Source: Nocardiopsis sp. NRRL B-16309
GTDB lineage: Bacteria; Actinomycetota; Actinomycetes; Streptosporangiales; Streptosporangiaceae
Assembly (NCBI RefSeq): GCF_001279585.1
Contig: NZ_LGEC01000080.1
Coordinates: forward strand, 186,001-250,000
DNA length: 64,000 nt
Direction: 5' to 3'
The notes under the pieces are model-generated. The model did not search any database. It was not told where the DNA came from and worked only from the letters and a program-made list of their open reading frames with translations. How positions within the stretch are numbered: the stretch's first letter is position 1; the number at the start of each line of letters is the position of its first letter. This document shows, piece by piece, positions 1 through 9,244 of this stretch. Position numbers and translations under genes: made by a program.

Positions 1-1
1 G

Positions 2-508
2 GACCTCCCCGACGCGGCCGGGGACCTCGACAACCGCATCGTCGGCATCGAGTCCGGCTCCGGCCTGGTGCGCGTCACCAAGGAGGAGGCGATGCCGGGC
101 TACGGGCTGGAGGAGGACTTCGAGCTCATCGAGTCCTCCACGTCCGCGATGCTCGCCGAGCTCGACTCCGCCTACCAGGAGGAGGAGCCGATCGTCGTCA
201 CCCTGTGGCGTCCGCACATCGCCTACGCCCAGTTCGACCTCAAGGACCTGGAGGACCCCGAGGGCCTCATGGGCGGTACGGAGAGCATCCACTCGATCGG
301 CCGTGAGGGCTTCGCCGAGGACTTCCCCGAGGTCGCCGAGTGGCTGGGCGACTTCACCATGACCGACGACGAGCTCGGTGCCCTGGAGGTCCAGACGCTG
401 CAGGAGTACGAGGACGACCCGGAGGAGGGCGCCCGCGTGTGGCTGTCCGAGAACCCGGAGTTCGTCGAGCGCACCCTGGGCGACGACGCCGAGGGCGTGG
501 AGTTCTAG
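2..508 (+). CDS. Glycine betaine/proline ABC transporter substrate-binding protein, C-terminal part
   Basis: The reading frame is open from the first bases of the window, so the N-terminus and any signal peptide lie outside. The visible 168 residues match the second lobe of OpuAC/ProX-type binding proteins: a GIESGSGL hinge near the start, then TLWRPHIAYAQFDLKDLEDP, the stretch that in this family carries the aromatic and basic ligand-contact region. Family knowledge says such proteins are tethered outside the membrane and deliver glycine betaine or related quaternary amines to an ABC permease for osmoprotection. A strong hairpin follows 30 bp after the stop, so this is the last gene of its operon. 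The permease and ATPase must be upstream, outside the window. Confidence 0.85.
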   Translation, partial: DLPDAAGDLDNRIVGIESGSGLVRVTKEEAMPGYGLEEDFELIESSTSAMLAELDSAYQEEEPIVVTLWRPHIAYAQFDLKDLEDPEGLMGGTESIHSIGREGFAEDFPEVAEWLGDFTMTDDELGALEVQTLQEYEDDPEEGARVWLSENPEFVERTLGDDAEGVEF

Positions 509-538
509 AGTCTCCGGCCCCGTGTCGTGACCGACGTG

Positions 539-572
539 GACGGGCCGTCTCCCCGCGGGGAGACGGCCCGTC
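539..572. terminator. Perfect palindromic hairpin terminator
   Basis: A 34-bp perfect inverted repeat with arms GACGGGCCGTCTCCCC and its complement. It lies between the end of the betaine-binding gene and the 3' end of the convergent rhomboid gene, so it can stop transcription from both sides. There is no U-tract, as is usual for actinomycete terminators. Confidence 0.8.
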
Positions 573-596
573 CGTCATGTCCGGGGAACCTGCGGC

Positions 597-1211
597 TCAC
601 GGGGCGTAGTAGCCGCCCTGGGCGCCGTTGTTCCACTGGTTGATCTGGCGCGGCTTCTCGCGTCGGGGCAGCAGGTAGGCCGCGAGCAGACCGCCCATGA
701 ACCCGAACAGGTGCGCCTGCCACGAGACGCCGGGGTACTGGGGCAGGACCCCCCAGATCATCGTGCCGTAGAAGATGATCACGCAGATCATGATGACGAT
801 GTCGACGGTCTTGCGCTCGATGATGCCGCGCAGGACCGTGTAGCCGAAGTAGCCGAAGACCAGGCCGCTGGCGCCGACCGTGATCGACGGGGGCGCGGTG
901 AACAGCCACACGCCCACGCCGCTGACGACGGCCACGATCAGGGTGGTCAGCAGGAACCGGCTGAGGCCGCTGAAGGCCACGAGCGACCCGAGGACCAGGA
1001 ACGGCAGCGAGTTGCCGATCAGGTGGGCGAGGTTGCCGTGCATCAGGGGCGCGGTGAGCAGGGTCCAGGGCGCGTCGACGTCCCAGGAGCGAAGGCCGAA
1101 CTCACGGTCGAGGTCGCCGCGCAGCACGAGGCTGTCGACGATCTCGAAGACCCACATGGCCGCGAGCATCGCCGCGACGGTGAGGATGGCGGTGATTCTG
1201 GAGCGGTTCAC
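597..1211 (-). CDS. Rhomboid-family intramembrane serine protease
   Basis: The 204-residue protein has about six hydrophobic segments. It carries the rhomboid hallmarks in order: HGNLAHLIGN (His58, His63, Asn67) in the second helix, GASGL with the catalytic Ser115, and WQAHLFGFMGG with the catalytic His167. It should cleave transmembrane segments of membrane proteins within the bilayer; its substrate cannot be told from sequence. The C-terminal tail is short and rich in Gln, Asn and Gly. The start is a GTG preceded by TACCCT seven nt upstream and no clear Shine-Dalgarno, which suggests a leaderless mRNA. It stands alone, convergent with the betaine-binding gene. Confidence 0.93.
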   Translation of the reverse strand: MNRSRITAILTVAAMLAAMWVFEIVDSLVLRGDLDREFGLRSWDVDAPWTLLTAPLMHGNLAHLIGNSLPFLVLGSLVAFSGLSRFLLTTLIVAVVSGVGVWLFTAPPSITVGASGLVFGYFGYTVLRGIIERKTVDIVIMICVIIFYGTMIWGVLPQYPGVSWQAHLFGFMGGLLAAYLLPRREKPRQINQWNNGAQGGYYAP

Positions 1212-1774
1212 GACTTCGAGGGTAGAGGACCCGACCTTGTGGCGGTATGTGCATGGGGCGTGTGGGGCGGATTTGTCCGATGTGATGCGTGTGCGGGGGA
1301 CTGGCTGGGGATGACCCGCTCTTCGGACGCCGGGTTTCGGACGTGCTCGTGTCGGCTCACCGGCGACCGAAATACCGGGCGGGGTGCGGTTCCGCGGTCG
1401 TCGGTCTGGCCGGTCGCGGCCTCGCTGTGGGTCTCGGTACCAGCGTGTGCGCGTGATGAGGCGCCGAAGTCAGGGTGTACGGGTAGGGATCGGTCTTCCA
1501 GACGGTGGTCCCGGCCGACAGCCGGGGTGTTCCGGCGTTCTCACAGCCCCGGTCGCACGGGCCGAATCCGCGACTGTGGCAGGACAGGACGCCTCCGCGG
1601 GAGCGTCCGCGCCGCTCGCCGACGCCCGGGTCGGCGATCCTCGATCCACGCTCGGAACGGACGTCGGGACGCCTCCGCCGGAGGCCGCGCCGGGCACCGA
1701 CGAACCGGTCACGGACGACTCGGGCGCGAGCGAGGTCCGCACGCCGGTCGGGCGTGAGGCGCCCGTCCCGCCCC
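1212..1774. other. Gene-free spacer
   Basis: About 560 bp between two minus-strand genes. Open frames exist on both strands but their translations are Arg/Gly/Pro/Ala-rich with no recognisable domain and no good start signal. The part next to the rhomboid gene holds its probable promoter (TACCCT close to the start). No repeat or RNA gene was seen. Confidence 0.5.
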
Positions 1775-2248
1775 TCAGGCGGACAGTGAGCGCTTGCGCG
1801 GGGGGATGCCGGCCATCGCCATGAAGGACTCGACCTTGGCGGGCTTGGTCATGCCGGTCAGCGGGAGGTAGGTGCGCGAGGAGCGGCGGCTCTGCAGCGA
1901 GGGGAAGCGCTTGGGGCGGCCCGCGGTGTCACAGAGCCCCAGGGAGCGGATGCGGCCGGGCAGCACGTAGTAGGAGCCGATGTCGTGGAAGGGGACGCTC
2001 ACGACGTACCGGCCGCGCTCGTAGCGGAACTCGCCGTCGGATACCTCCAGCACGGGGACCCTGATCAGGTGGCCGTGGACCGCGAGGGCGGCGCCGATGG
2101 CGGCGATCAGTACTCCGAGCGTGATGTTGGCCCAGTGCGTGGGATCGACCGTGATGGCCACGATCCCCAGGACCACCAGTGCGTAGCCAGCCCACAACTC
2201 CACGTGCTTGCGGCCCGCGGGGCAGACCAGGCGGACTGTATCGGACAC
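1775..2248 (-). CDS. Small two-TM membrane protein with PH-like cytoplasmic part, function unknown
   Basis: A 157-residue protein with two hydrophobic helices (about residues 15-35 and 41-60) followed by a soluble part of roughly 95 residues. That part has a beta-rich pattern (VLEVSDGEFRYERGRYVVSV then FHDIGSYYVLPGRI), resembling the pleckstrin-like domains found in small actinobacterial membrane proteins. The C-terminus is basic. The start is GTG with GAGG eight nt upstream. I do not recognise the family; the PH-like reading is an inference from the strand pattern only. It is divergent from the peptide-transport operon and separated from it by a long spacer, so the two are probably regulated independently. 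Confidence 0.6.
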   Translation of the reverse strand: MSDTVRLVCPAGRKHVELWAGYALVVLGIVAITVDPTHWANITLGVLIAAIGAALAVHGHLIRVPVLEVSDGEFRYERGRYVVSVPFHDIGSYYVLPGRIRSLGLCDTAGRPKRFPSLQSRRSSRTYLPLTGMTKPAKVESFMAMAGIPPRKRSLSA

Positions 2249-2954
2249 AGAACATGCCTCTCTCGTGGAGGTCTCACGGGGGCGGCGGCTGTCGCCGTTG
2301 GAAACCCTATCGGCTCTGGGGGAGCGGCTGCGTGGTTTCGGACAGGTCGATGCACGCAGGGCTGTGCGTGGTGTGTGCTGATTTAAGTCCTATGTCGTGA
2401 TCGTCGCAAAAATCTGATTATCATCCGGAGATCCTACGTATTCGCCCACCTTCGGGGCGCCCTCGGGGTGTTCCCCGGCGCGTCCTCCGGCGGCGTCCGG
2501 GCGGCCCGCCGCGCACAACCACCATGCGCCCTGTTCGTCTGCATAAGAGGCTGTATGTACCTATATGTCTGTTTCGCAGTGTGTAGCGATGCGGACGTCC
2601 TTTGTAGTTAAACGTCGTTTACATTTTCGGATGTTCTTCCGGGGGCGCGTGCGGGTATGCCTGCTAATTCTGGCGAGACCGAATCCAGGATCAGCGCACG
2701 GGTCTTTCGCGCCCTCCGTGACCTGGGCAGACGCCCGGTCTCCCTTCGTATGACGAATGTGTGTGCGACGTGTGAAGTGTTCGGGCTCCGATGGCGGCGA
2801 ACCGGTTGCGGCTCGGTCACGAATCTGGCAGTAGGGCTATACAGACATTTCACTCACTGGTCTTCTAGTGCACTAATCGCCTAAGTTCGGCGGGTATGCG
2901 CGAACCAGGCAATCTGCGCGCGTTGGCTGCGATAAGTGATCAAGGGTGTAACTG
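2249..2954. promoter_or_regulatory. Long AT-richer regulatory spacer upstream of the peptide-transporter operon
   Basis: About 700 bp of clearly lower GC than the flanking genes, lying between divergent genes. It contains two palindromes that look like regulator sites: TAAACGTCGTTTA at 2609-2621 and TAGTGCACTA at 2866-2875, the latter 80 bp before the binding-protein start. No convincing coding frame was found; short frames here lack coding-type codon usage. The length suggests a multi-input promoter for the transporter. Confidence 0.5.
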
Positions 2955-4655
2955 ATGCACAAACGAAGGAAGATCCTGGCGCTCGGCGCGGCGGGTGCCT
3001 CCGCGATGATGGTGCTGACCGCATGCGCGGGCGGCGGCGGCGAGGAGACGGAGGGCGAGCGGGAGGTCACGTGGGTGATCAACAGCCTTCCCGCCGCGTG
3101 GGCGAGCATCAGCTCCGCCGGAGGCAGCGTCTACACCATCCAGACGCTCTCCGGTGTACTGCCCTACACCGGTCAGTGGCAGCCGGACGGCACCTACGAG
3201 TACAACATGGACGTCCTCGCCGAGGAGCCCACGCTCATCAACGACGACCTCGACGAGGGGCCGTTCCAGTACAGCTTCACGCTCGCCGACGACGCGGTGT
3301 GGAGCGACGGTGAGCCGATGACCGGCGAGGACATCCGCGTCAGCGTGATGATGTCCGCCTCCCCGGACTCGGGCTACTGCACCACCTGTGACTCCAGGGG
3401 CGGCACCACGGCCGACATGGTCGAGGAGATGGAGGTCGACGGCAAGACCATCACCTTCACCCTCAAGGAGGGCCTGGCCGACGCCGAGTGGATGAGCCAG
3501 GTCGACGCCCACAGCACCGGCGGCGGCTTCTACCCGGCCCACCTGGCCGAGGAGAACGGCTGGGACGTCGACGACCCCGACCAGCTGGGCGAGTTCTTCA
3601 CCTGGCTGCACGAGACCCGGCCCGAGTGGTCCGGCGGTCCGTACATGATCACCGACGGCGACCTGGAGAACCAGGTCGTCAAGGAGCCCAACCCGGAGTG
3701 GTGGGGCGAGGAGCCCCAGCTCGACCGCATCATCATGCCGTTCAACACCGACGAGAGCACCTTCGTCAACGCCATCAACAACGGTGAGATCGACGGCGCC
3801 AACCCGGCCCAGTACTCCGAGGACGTCATGCAGGAGCTCGAAGGGCTCCCGCAGGTCTCCCTCTCCGTGGGCGAGGGCAACATCTGGGAGCACGTCGACC
3901 TCAACACCGAGAACGAGTGGCTGGAGGACGTCGAGCTGCGCCGCGCGATCTTCACCGCGATCGACCGCGACGACATCGCCAACCGCAACTTCGGTGCCGG
4001 CTACCCCGAGTACGAGCTGAAGAACAACCACGTCTTCGGCAGCGACAGCCCCTACTTCACCGACGTCATCACCGACTCCGGCCAGGGCTCCGGCGACGCC
4101 GACGCCGCGATCGAGATCCTCGAGGACGCCGGCTACGAGCTGGACGGCGACACCCTCATGCTGGACGGCGAGCAGGTCGGCCCGCTCCGTCTGCGCGCCA
4201 CCGACACCCAGACCCGCAGCACCTCCCTGCAGCTCATCCAGGCCCACCTCGCCGAGATCGGCATCCAGGCCGAGATCGAGGTCATCGACGACCTGGGCGG
4301 AGTCCTGTCCGAGCAGGACTACGACATCGTCCAGTTCGGCTGGAGCGGTACCCCGTACTTCACCACCGCTCCCGAGCAGTACTGGCACAGCGACAGCGGC
4401 AGCAACTTCGGCAAGCTCTCGAACGAGGAGATCGACGAGCTCGTCGAGGCCGTCGGCAGCTCGGCGAGCCAGGAGGAGGCCGCGGAGTTCGCGAACGAGG
4501 CCGCCGCGCTGGTGGTCGAGGAGGCCTACGTCCTCCCGATCCTGGCCGAGCCGAACTACTTCTTCGTGAACGACCGGGTCGCCAACATCGAGGACAACCT
4601 CCAGTCCAGCTACCGCGCCACCTACAACATCGGTGAGTGGGCCCTCGCCGAGTAA
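2955..4655 (+). CDS. Peptide ABC transporter substrate-binding lipoprotein (family 5)
   Basis: The 566-residue protein starts with a basic n-region and hydrophobic stretch ending in the lipobox LTAC, so the mature protein begins at Cys23 and is anchored to the outer face of the membrane. The body is a bacterial extracellular solute-binding protein family 5 (DppA/OppA) fold; typical pieces are the DDAVWSDGEPMTGEDI region and the EDVELRRAIFTAIDR region. It is very acidic, as is usual for this family in actinomycetes. The ATG has AAGGGTG upstream at proper spacing. Two permeases and a fused ATPase follow in the same direction, giving a full importer. Substrate is likely a di- or oligopeptide; other family members bind nickel, opines or sugars. 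Confidence 0.9.
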   Translation: MHKRRKILALGAAGASAMMVLTACAGGGGEETEGEREVTWVINSLPAAWASISSAGGSVYTIQTLSGVLPYTGQWQPDGTYEYNMDVLAEEPTLINDDLDEGPFQYSFTLADDAVWSDGEPMTGEDIRVSVMMSASPDSGYCTTCDSRGGTTADMVEEMEVDGKTITFTLKEGLADAEWMSQVDAHSTGGGFYPAHLAEENGWDVDDPDQLGEFFTWLHETRPEWSGGPYMITDGDLENQVVKEPNPEWWGEEPQLDRIIMPFNTDESTFVNAINNGEIDGANPAQYSEDVMQELEGLPQVSLSVGEGNIWEHVDLNTENEWLEDVELRRAIFTAIDRDDIANRNFGAGYPEYELKNNHVFGSDSPYFTDVITDSGQGSGDADAAIEILEDAGYELDGDTLMLDGEQVGPLRLRATDTQTRSTSLQLIQAHLAEIGIQAEIEVIDDLGGVLSEQDYDIVQFGWSGTPYFTTAPEQYWHSDSGSNFGKLSNEEIDELVEAVGSSASQEEAAEFANEAAALVVEEAYVLPILAEPNYFFVNDRVANIEDNLQSSYRATYNIGEWALAE

Positions 4656-4736
4656 CTCGGCGCAGGCCCCGGGCCCGGGCACAGGACATCCTCCCGTGTC
4701 CGGGCCGGTCCTCGTTCACCCCTGAAGGATCACACC

Positions 4737-5747
4737 ATGCTCGTTTACACGGTGCGGCGCGTCCTGGGCGCGATACCCGTCCTGCTCCTCGCCTCCGTTC
4801 TCACCTTCGTCCTCATCGACGTATCGGGGGACCCGCTCTCCGACCTGCGGATGCAGCAACCGCCCCCCGACCCCTCGGTCATCGAACTCCAGGAGGAACG
4901 CCTCTACCTCGACCGGTCGATGCCCGAGCGCTACTGGCTCTGGATGACCGGAATCGGAGGCAACGGCGACATCGGCCTGCTCCAGGGCGAGTTCGGCCCC
5001 TCCACGCAGAGCGCCACCTACGACATCGGCGAGAACATCGCCGACCGCCTGGGCGTCACGCTGCGGCTCGTGACGGCGGCCATGGTCTTCGCCCTCGGGC
5101 TGGCGGTCCTGTCCGGCGTGATCAGCGCCATGCGCCAGTACTCCAAGCTCGACTACACCCTGACCTTCGTGGGCTTCCTGGCCCTGGCCATGCCGACCTT
5201 CTGGTTCGCCGGGATCATGCAGCAGGCCGGGGTGGGCTTCAACGAACTCGTCGGAGCCCAGATCTTCGCGACCATCGGCGACGGGACCTACCAGGCCCAG
5301 GGACTCGACGCCTGGGGGCGGTTCACCAACGCGCTCGCCTACATGACGCTGCCCACGATCGTGCTCATGCTGACCAGCTTCGCCGCGTGGAGCCGCTACC
5401 AGAGGACCTCGATGCTGGAGGTGCTCAACAGCGACTACGTGCGCCTGGCCCGCGCCAAGGGGCTGCCCAACCGCGTCGTCATCCGGCGGCACGCCCTGCG
5501 CACGGCCCTCATCCCCCTGACGACCGTGGTCGCGGTGGGCATGGCCGGGATCATCGACGGCACGGTGCTCACCGAACGCGTCTTCCAGTGGCGCGGACTC
5601 GGAGAGTTCTTCATCGCCGCGGTGGAGGCCAACGACTCGTTCGCGCTCATGGCGTGGCTGATGCTCAGTGGCACCGCAGTCATCGTCGCCAACCTCATCG
5701 CCGACCTGTTGTACGGCGTGCTCGACCCGAGGATCCGCTTTGAGTGA
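4737..5747 (+). CDS. Peptide ABC transporter permease (DppB type)
   Basis: A 336-residue integral membrane protein of the DppB/OppB class. It begins with the usual N-terminal helix (VYTVRRVLGAIPVLLLASVL) followed by a large external loop, then five further helices. The cytoplasmic EAA loop is seen as NSDYVRLARAKGLPNRVVIR, the contact site for the ATPase. GAAGGA precedes the ATG. It overlaps the next gene by 8 bp, so translation of the two permeases is coupled. It forms the channel with the DppC-type partner for substrate delivered by the lipoprotein at 2955. Confidence 0.93.
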   Translation: MLVYTVRRVLGAIPVLLLASVLTFVLIDVSGDPLSDLRMQQPPPDPSVIELQEERLYLDRSMPERYWLWMTGIGGNGDIGLLQGEFGPSTQSATYDIGENIADRLGVTLRLVTAAMVFALGLAVLSGVISAMRQYSKLDYTLTFVGFLALAMPTFWFAGIMQQAGVGFNELVGAQIFATIGDGTYQAQGLDAWGRFTNALAYMTLPTIVLMLTSFAAWSRYQRTSMLEVLNSDYVRLARAKGLPNRVVIRRHALRTALIPLTTVVAVGMAGIIDGTVLTERVFQWRGLGEFFIAAVEANDSFALMAWLMLSGTAVIVANLIADLLYGVLDPRIRFE

Positions 5748-6660
5748 GAACAAGGCGCCCATCGCCCATCCCCGCACCGACGCCGAGAGTGTCGGCGGTG
5801 CCGAGCGCACGCAGCTGCAGATGATCACCCGCCGGTTCCTGCGGCACCGGCCGGCGATGATCAGCCTCGTCCTGCTCGCCGTCATCACGCTCGTCGCCTT
5901 CCTCGGGCCCTACGTGTGGACCTGGGACCACCTGGTCCACCGGGAGATCCCGCCGAGCGTCCCGCCCCACGCGGACCACCCCTTCGGTACGACGACGGCC
6001 GGACACGACGTGCTGGGCCAGCTCATGCGCGGTACCCAGCAGACGTTGAAGGTCGCGTTCACGGTCTCCGTCCTCGGCACGGTGATCGGCTCCCTGTGGG
6101 GCGCCACCGCCGGCTACTACGGCGGCCGGGTCGACGCCCTCATGATGCGCGTGGTGGACGTGTTCATGATCGTGCCGCTGCTGGTCATGGTCGCGGCCAT
6201 CGCGGGCAGCGTCCGCGGCGGCACCACCTGGTACGCGGTCGCGCTGATCATCGCGATGTTCTCGTGGGCGCAGATCGCCCGCGTGGTGCGCGGCGTCGTC
6301 CTGTCCCTGCGCGAACAGGAGTTCGTGGAGGCCGCCCGCGCGGCGGGGGCCTCACCCGGCTGGATCATCGTCCGCCACCTGCTGCCCAACGCCGCCGGTC
6401 CGATCATCGTCGCCGCCACGCTGCTGGTCGCCGTGGCGATCCTGCTGGAGGCGGGCATGTCCTTCCTCAACTTCGGCATCCAGCTCCCCGACATCTCGCT
6501 GGGGCAGATGATCGGCGAGGCGCGGACCGCCGCCTCCACGCGCCCCTGGCTCTTCTATCCGCCGGGCGTCCTGCTGGTGATCATCTGTCTGACGATCAAC
6601 TTCATCGGCGACGGACTCCGTGACGCCCTGGACCCGCGACAGACGATGGGGCGGCGATGA
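5740..6660 (+). CDS. Peptide ABC transporter permease (DppC type)
   Basis: The second permease, 306 residues if started at TTG 5740, which overlaps the previous stop as TTGAGTGA and has CGAGGA seven nt upstream. A frame-open ATG earlier, at 5668, lies inside the DppB gene and would give an unnatural N-terminus. Family features are the N-terminal helix (MISLVLLAVITLVAFLGPYVW), a periplasmic segment ending HPFGTTTAGHDVLGQLM, which is a DppC signature, and the EAA loop EQEFVEAARAAGASPGWIIVR. It pairs with the DppB-type subunit. Its stop overlaps the ATPase start as ATGA. Confidence 0.93.
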   Translation: MSENKAPIAHPRTDAESVGGAERTQLQMITRRFLRHRPAMISLVLLAVITLVAFLGPYVWTWDHLVHREIPPSVPPHADHPFGTTTAGHDVLGQLMRGTQQTLKVAFTVSVLGTVIGSLWGATAGYYGGRVDALMMRVVDVFMIVPLLVMVAAIAGSVRGGTTWYAVALIIAMFSWAQIARVVRGVVLSLREQEFVEAARAAGASPGWIIVRHLLPNAAGPIIVAATLLVAVAILLEAGMSFLNFGIQLPDISLGQMIGEARTAASTRPWLFYPPGVLLVIICLTINFIGDGLRDALDPRQTMGRR

Positions 6661-8828
6661 GCACGACCGACCACACGAGCGACGAGAAAGACGAGAGAGC
6701 GGTCACCGTGGCACACGACGACGTGGTGCTGGAGGTCCGGGACCTCAGTGTCACCTTCCCCTCCGAGGACGGGCCGCTGCACGCCGTGCGCGACGTCTCC
6801 TACGTCGTGCGCAGGGGTGAGGCCCTGGGCATCGTCGGGGAGTCGGGTTCCGGCAAGTCCGTGACCTCCATGGCGATCATGGGGCTGCTGCCCCCGAACG
6901 CGAAGGTGTCGGGCTCGGCCAGCGTGCTGGGGGAGGAGATCGTCGGTCTCACCGACGCCCAGATCAGCAAGGTGCGCGGCAACCGGATCGCGATGATCTT
7001 CCAGGACCCGCTCACCTCGCTCAACCCCGTGTACACGGTGGGCTACCAGATCGCCGAAGCCGTGCTCGCCCACCGCAAGGTGACCAAGCAGGCCGCGATG
7101 GACCGGGCCCTGGAACTGCTGGAGATCGTCGGGATCCCCAGTCCGCAGCAGCGCCTGAAGCAGTACCCGCACGAGCTGTCGGGCGGCATGCGCCAGCGGG
7201 TGGTCATCGCCATCGCGATGGCCAACGAACCGGACGTCATCATCGCCGACGAGCCGACGACCGCGCTCGACGTCACCGTGCAGGCGCAGGTCCTGGAGGC
7301 GCTGGACCGGGCACGTCAGGAGACCGGGGCGGCCCTGGTCCTGATCACCCACGACCTGGGCGTCGTGGCCGGGCAGGTCGAACGCGTCGGTGTGATGTAC
7401 GGCGGCCGCATGGTGGAGATGGGGCCGGTGGAGGAGGTGTTCTACCGGCCGCGGATGCCCTACGCCCTGGGCCTGCTCGGCTCGCTGCCCCGGATGGACG
7501 AGGACCGCAGCGATCGGCTCACGCCCATCATGGGCACCCCGCCCGCCCTGCTGGCGATGCCGAAGGGCTGTGCCTTCTCCCCGCGCTGCCCCATGGCCAA
7601 GGAGATCTGCCATCAGGAGGAGCCCCTGCTGCTGGCCACCGACGAGCACGGGGGGCGCGTCCCGGTACCGGTGGGCGACACCACCGCGCACACCGCGGCG
7701 TGCCACTTCAGCGACGAGCTGGGGGAGTCCGCTCCGGACGACCTGTTCCGGACCTCCGGGCCGCAGGAGACGGAAGGGGACGAGCCGCCGGCGGCCGCTC
7801 CCAAGGAACGGGGCGGGGGCGAGGCGATCGTCTCCGTCACCAACCTGGTGAAGAACTTCCCGATCCACTCCAAGGGGCTGCTCAGGCGGCGGATCGGCGA
7901 GGTGCAGGCCGTCTCGGGGATCTCCCTGGACCTGCGTGAGCGCGAGACCCTGGCCCTGGTGGGCGAGTCCGGCTGCGGCAAGTCCACGACGGCGCGGCTG
8001 ATCCTGCAGCTGATCAAGCAGAGCTCCGGCGAGGTCCACTACATGGGCAAGCCGCTGCACACGCTGTCCGCGCGCCAGATGCGACCGCTCCGCCGCGATC
8101 TCCAACTCGTCTTCCAGGACCCGTTCGCCTCGCTGGACCCGAGGATGACGGTGGCCGACATCATCGCCGAGCCGATGCGCATCCACGGTCAGCGGGGGAC
8201 GGACGCGCGCAAGCGCGTGAAGGACCTGCTGTCACTGGTGGGACTGAACGCCGAGCACAGCTCGCGCTATCCGCACGAGTTCTCGGGTGGGCAGCGGCAG
8301 CGGATCGGTGTCGCGCGCGCCCTGGCGCTCAACCCCAAGGTGCTGATCCTGGACGAGCCGGTCTCGGCTCTGGACGTGTCGATCCAGGCGGGTGTGATCA
8401 ACCTGCTGGAGGACCTCCAGGAGGAGCTGGGGCTGTCGTACCTGTTCGTCTCGCACGACCTGTCGGTGGTCCGGCACATCGCCGACCGGGTGGCCGTGAT
8501 GTACCTCGGCAAGATCGTGGAGACGGGGACGACGGAGCAGATGTTCCGGTCGCCCGCGCACCCGTACACGCAGGCGCTGATCTCGGCGATTCCCTTCCCG
8601 GACCCGGTGAAGGAGCGCACGAGGGAGCGGATCATCGTGACCGGCGACGTGCCGAGCCCGTCCGATCCGCCGTCGGGATGCCGGTTCCGGACCCGCTGCC
8701 CGAAGTTCGCGGGGCAGTTGAGCGAGGCCGAGCGCGTGCGGTGTGTGGAGGAGCCGCCAGAGCTGATGGACCGGGGGACCGGCCACCCCGACGCCTGCCA
8801 CTACTCGCAGGTGGTCGAGCTGATCTGA
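6657..8828 (+). CDS. Fused dual-domain peptide ABC transporter ATPase (DppD-DppF type)
   Basis: One 723-residue chain holds two complete nucleotide-binding domains that are usually separate proteins. Domain 1 has Walker A GESGSGKS, signature ELSGGMRQR and Walker B IIADEPTTALD; domain 2 has GESGCGKST, EFSGGQRQR and LILDEPVSALD. Each is followed by an oligo/HPY C-terminal region with paired cysteines (CAFSPRCPMAKEIC and CRFRTRCP...C). A Pro/Glu-rich linker joins the halves at about residues 355-390. It powers import through the two permeases encoded just upstream. The ATGA overlap with the DppC-type gene marks it as the last gene of the operon. Fusions of this kind are known in actinobacteria. 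Confidence 0.94.
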   Translation: MSTTDHTSDEKDERAVTVAHDDVVLEVRDLSVTFPSEDGPLHAVRDVSYVVRRGEALGIVGESGSGKSVTSMAIMGLLPPNAKVSGSASVLGEEIVGLTDAQISKVRGNRIAMIFQDPLTSLNPVYTVGYQIAEAVLAHRKVTKQAAMDRALELLEIVGIPSPQQRLKQYPHELSGGMRQRVVIAIAMANEPDVIIADEPTTALDVTVQAQVLEALDRARQETGAALVLITHDLGVVAGQVERVGVMYGGRMVEMGPVEEVFYRPRMPYALGLLGSLPRMDEDRSDRLTPIMGTPPALLAMPKGCAFSPRCPMAKEICHQEEPLLLATDEHGGRVPVPVGDTTAHTAACHFSDELGESAPDDLFRTSGPQETEGDEPPAAAPKERGGGEAIVSVTNLVKNFPIHSKGLLRRRIGEVQAVSGISLDLRERETLALVGESGCGKSTTARLILQLIKQSSGEVHYMGKPLHTLSARQMRPLRRDLQLVFQDPFASLDPRMTVADIIAEPMRIHGQRGTDARKRVKDLLSLVGLNAEHSSRYPHEFSGGQRQRIGVARALALNPKVLILDEPVSALDVSIQAGVINLLEDLQEELGLSYLFVSHDLSVVRHIADRVAVMYLGKIVETGTTEQMFRSPAHPYTQALISAIPFPDPVKERTRERIIVTGDVPSPSDPPSGCRFRTRCPKFAGQLSEAERVRCVEEPPELMDRGTGHPDACHYSQVVELI

Positions 8829-9244
8829 CCCGGGCGGCCCGTGCGGGCCGGTCGGTCCCTACGGCCGGGTCGGCTTGTGCGCCGTGCGGCTGGGCTGGTC
8901 CATGCGGGCCGGTCTGCCGAGTGGACGTGCATGCCGTGCGGCCGGATCGGCTCGTGCGGACCGTCGGATGCGGTGAGGGACGATGAGCGCGCCGGGGGAG
9001 CGGGTCGGGAGACCCGCTCCCCCGGCGCCGTCGTGTGCGGGGCCGGGGGAGCGGCGAGGGCGGAGGGCCGGGCCGGGGCAGCGGCGGCGAATCGGCGGCC
9101 GGTGCCCTCACCAGCGGTTCGATCGGCCGCGTTTCGATGTGATCCAGATCACGGGGCGCCGGGTGAACGTGGGAAAGGCCCTCCTCCGATGGGATTCGTG
9201 TAGGTTCTTGCCGCGAGTCCGTGCCTGATCCCTTGAGGAGATCA
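8829..9244. other. Gene-free spacer with degenerate GC repeats
   Basis: Downstream of the transporter operon. The first 150 bp consist of imperfect repeats around GTGCGGGCCGGTCGG and GTGCGGCCGGATCGG. A strong hairpin follows (listed separately), and the last 100 bp hold the promoter of the carboxypeptidase gene, including the lower-GC stretch GTGATCCAGATCACGG near 9137. No supported gene. Confidence 0.5.
8989..9028. terminator. Hairpin terminator of the peptide-transporter operon
   Basis: Two perfectly complementary 18-nt arms (left arm GCGCCGGGGGAGCGGGTC) around the loop GGGA. It lies 160 bp past the ATPase stop and before the promoter of the next gene. There is no U-tract. Confidence 0.75.

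Noticed and set aside
1384..1824. Plus- and minus-strand short frames in the spacer between rhomboid and small membrane protein genes
   Set aside because: No recognisable family, overlapping in opposite directions, poor start signals.
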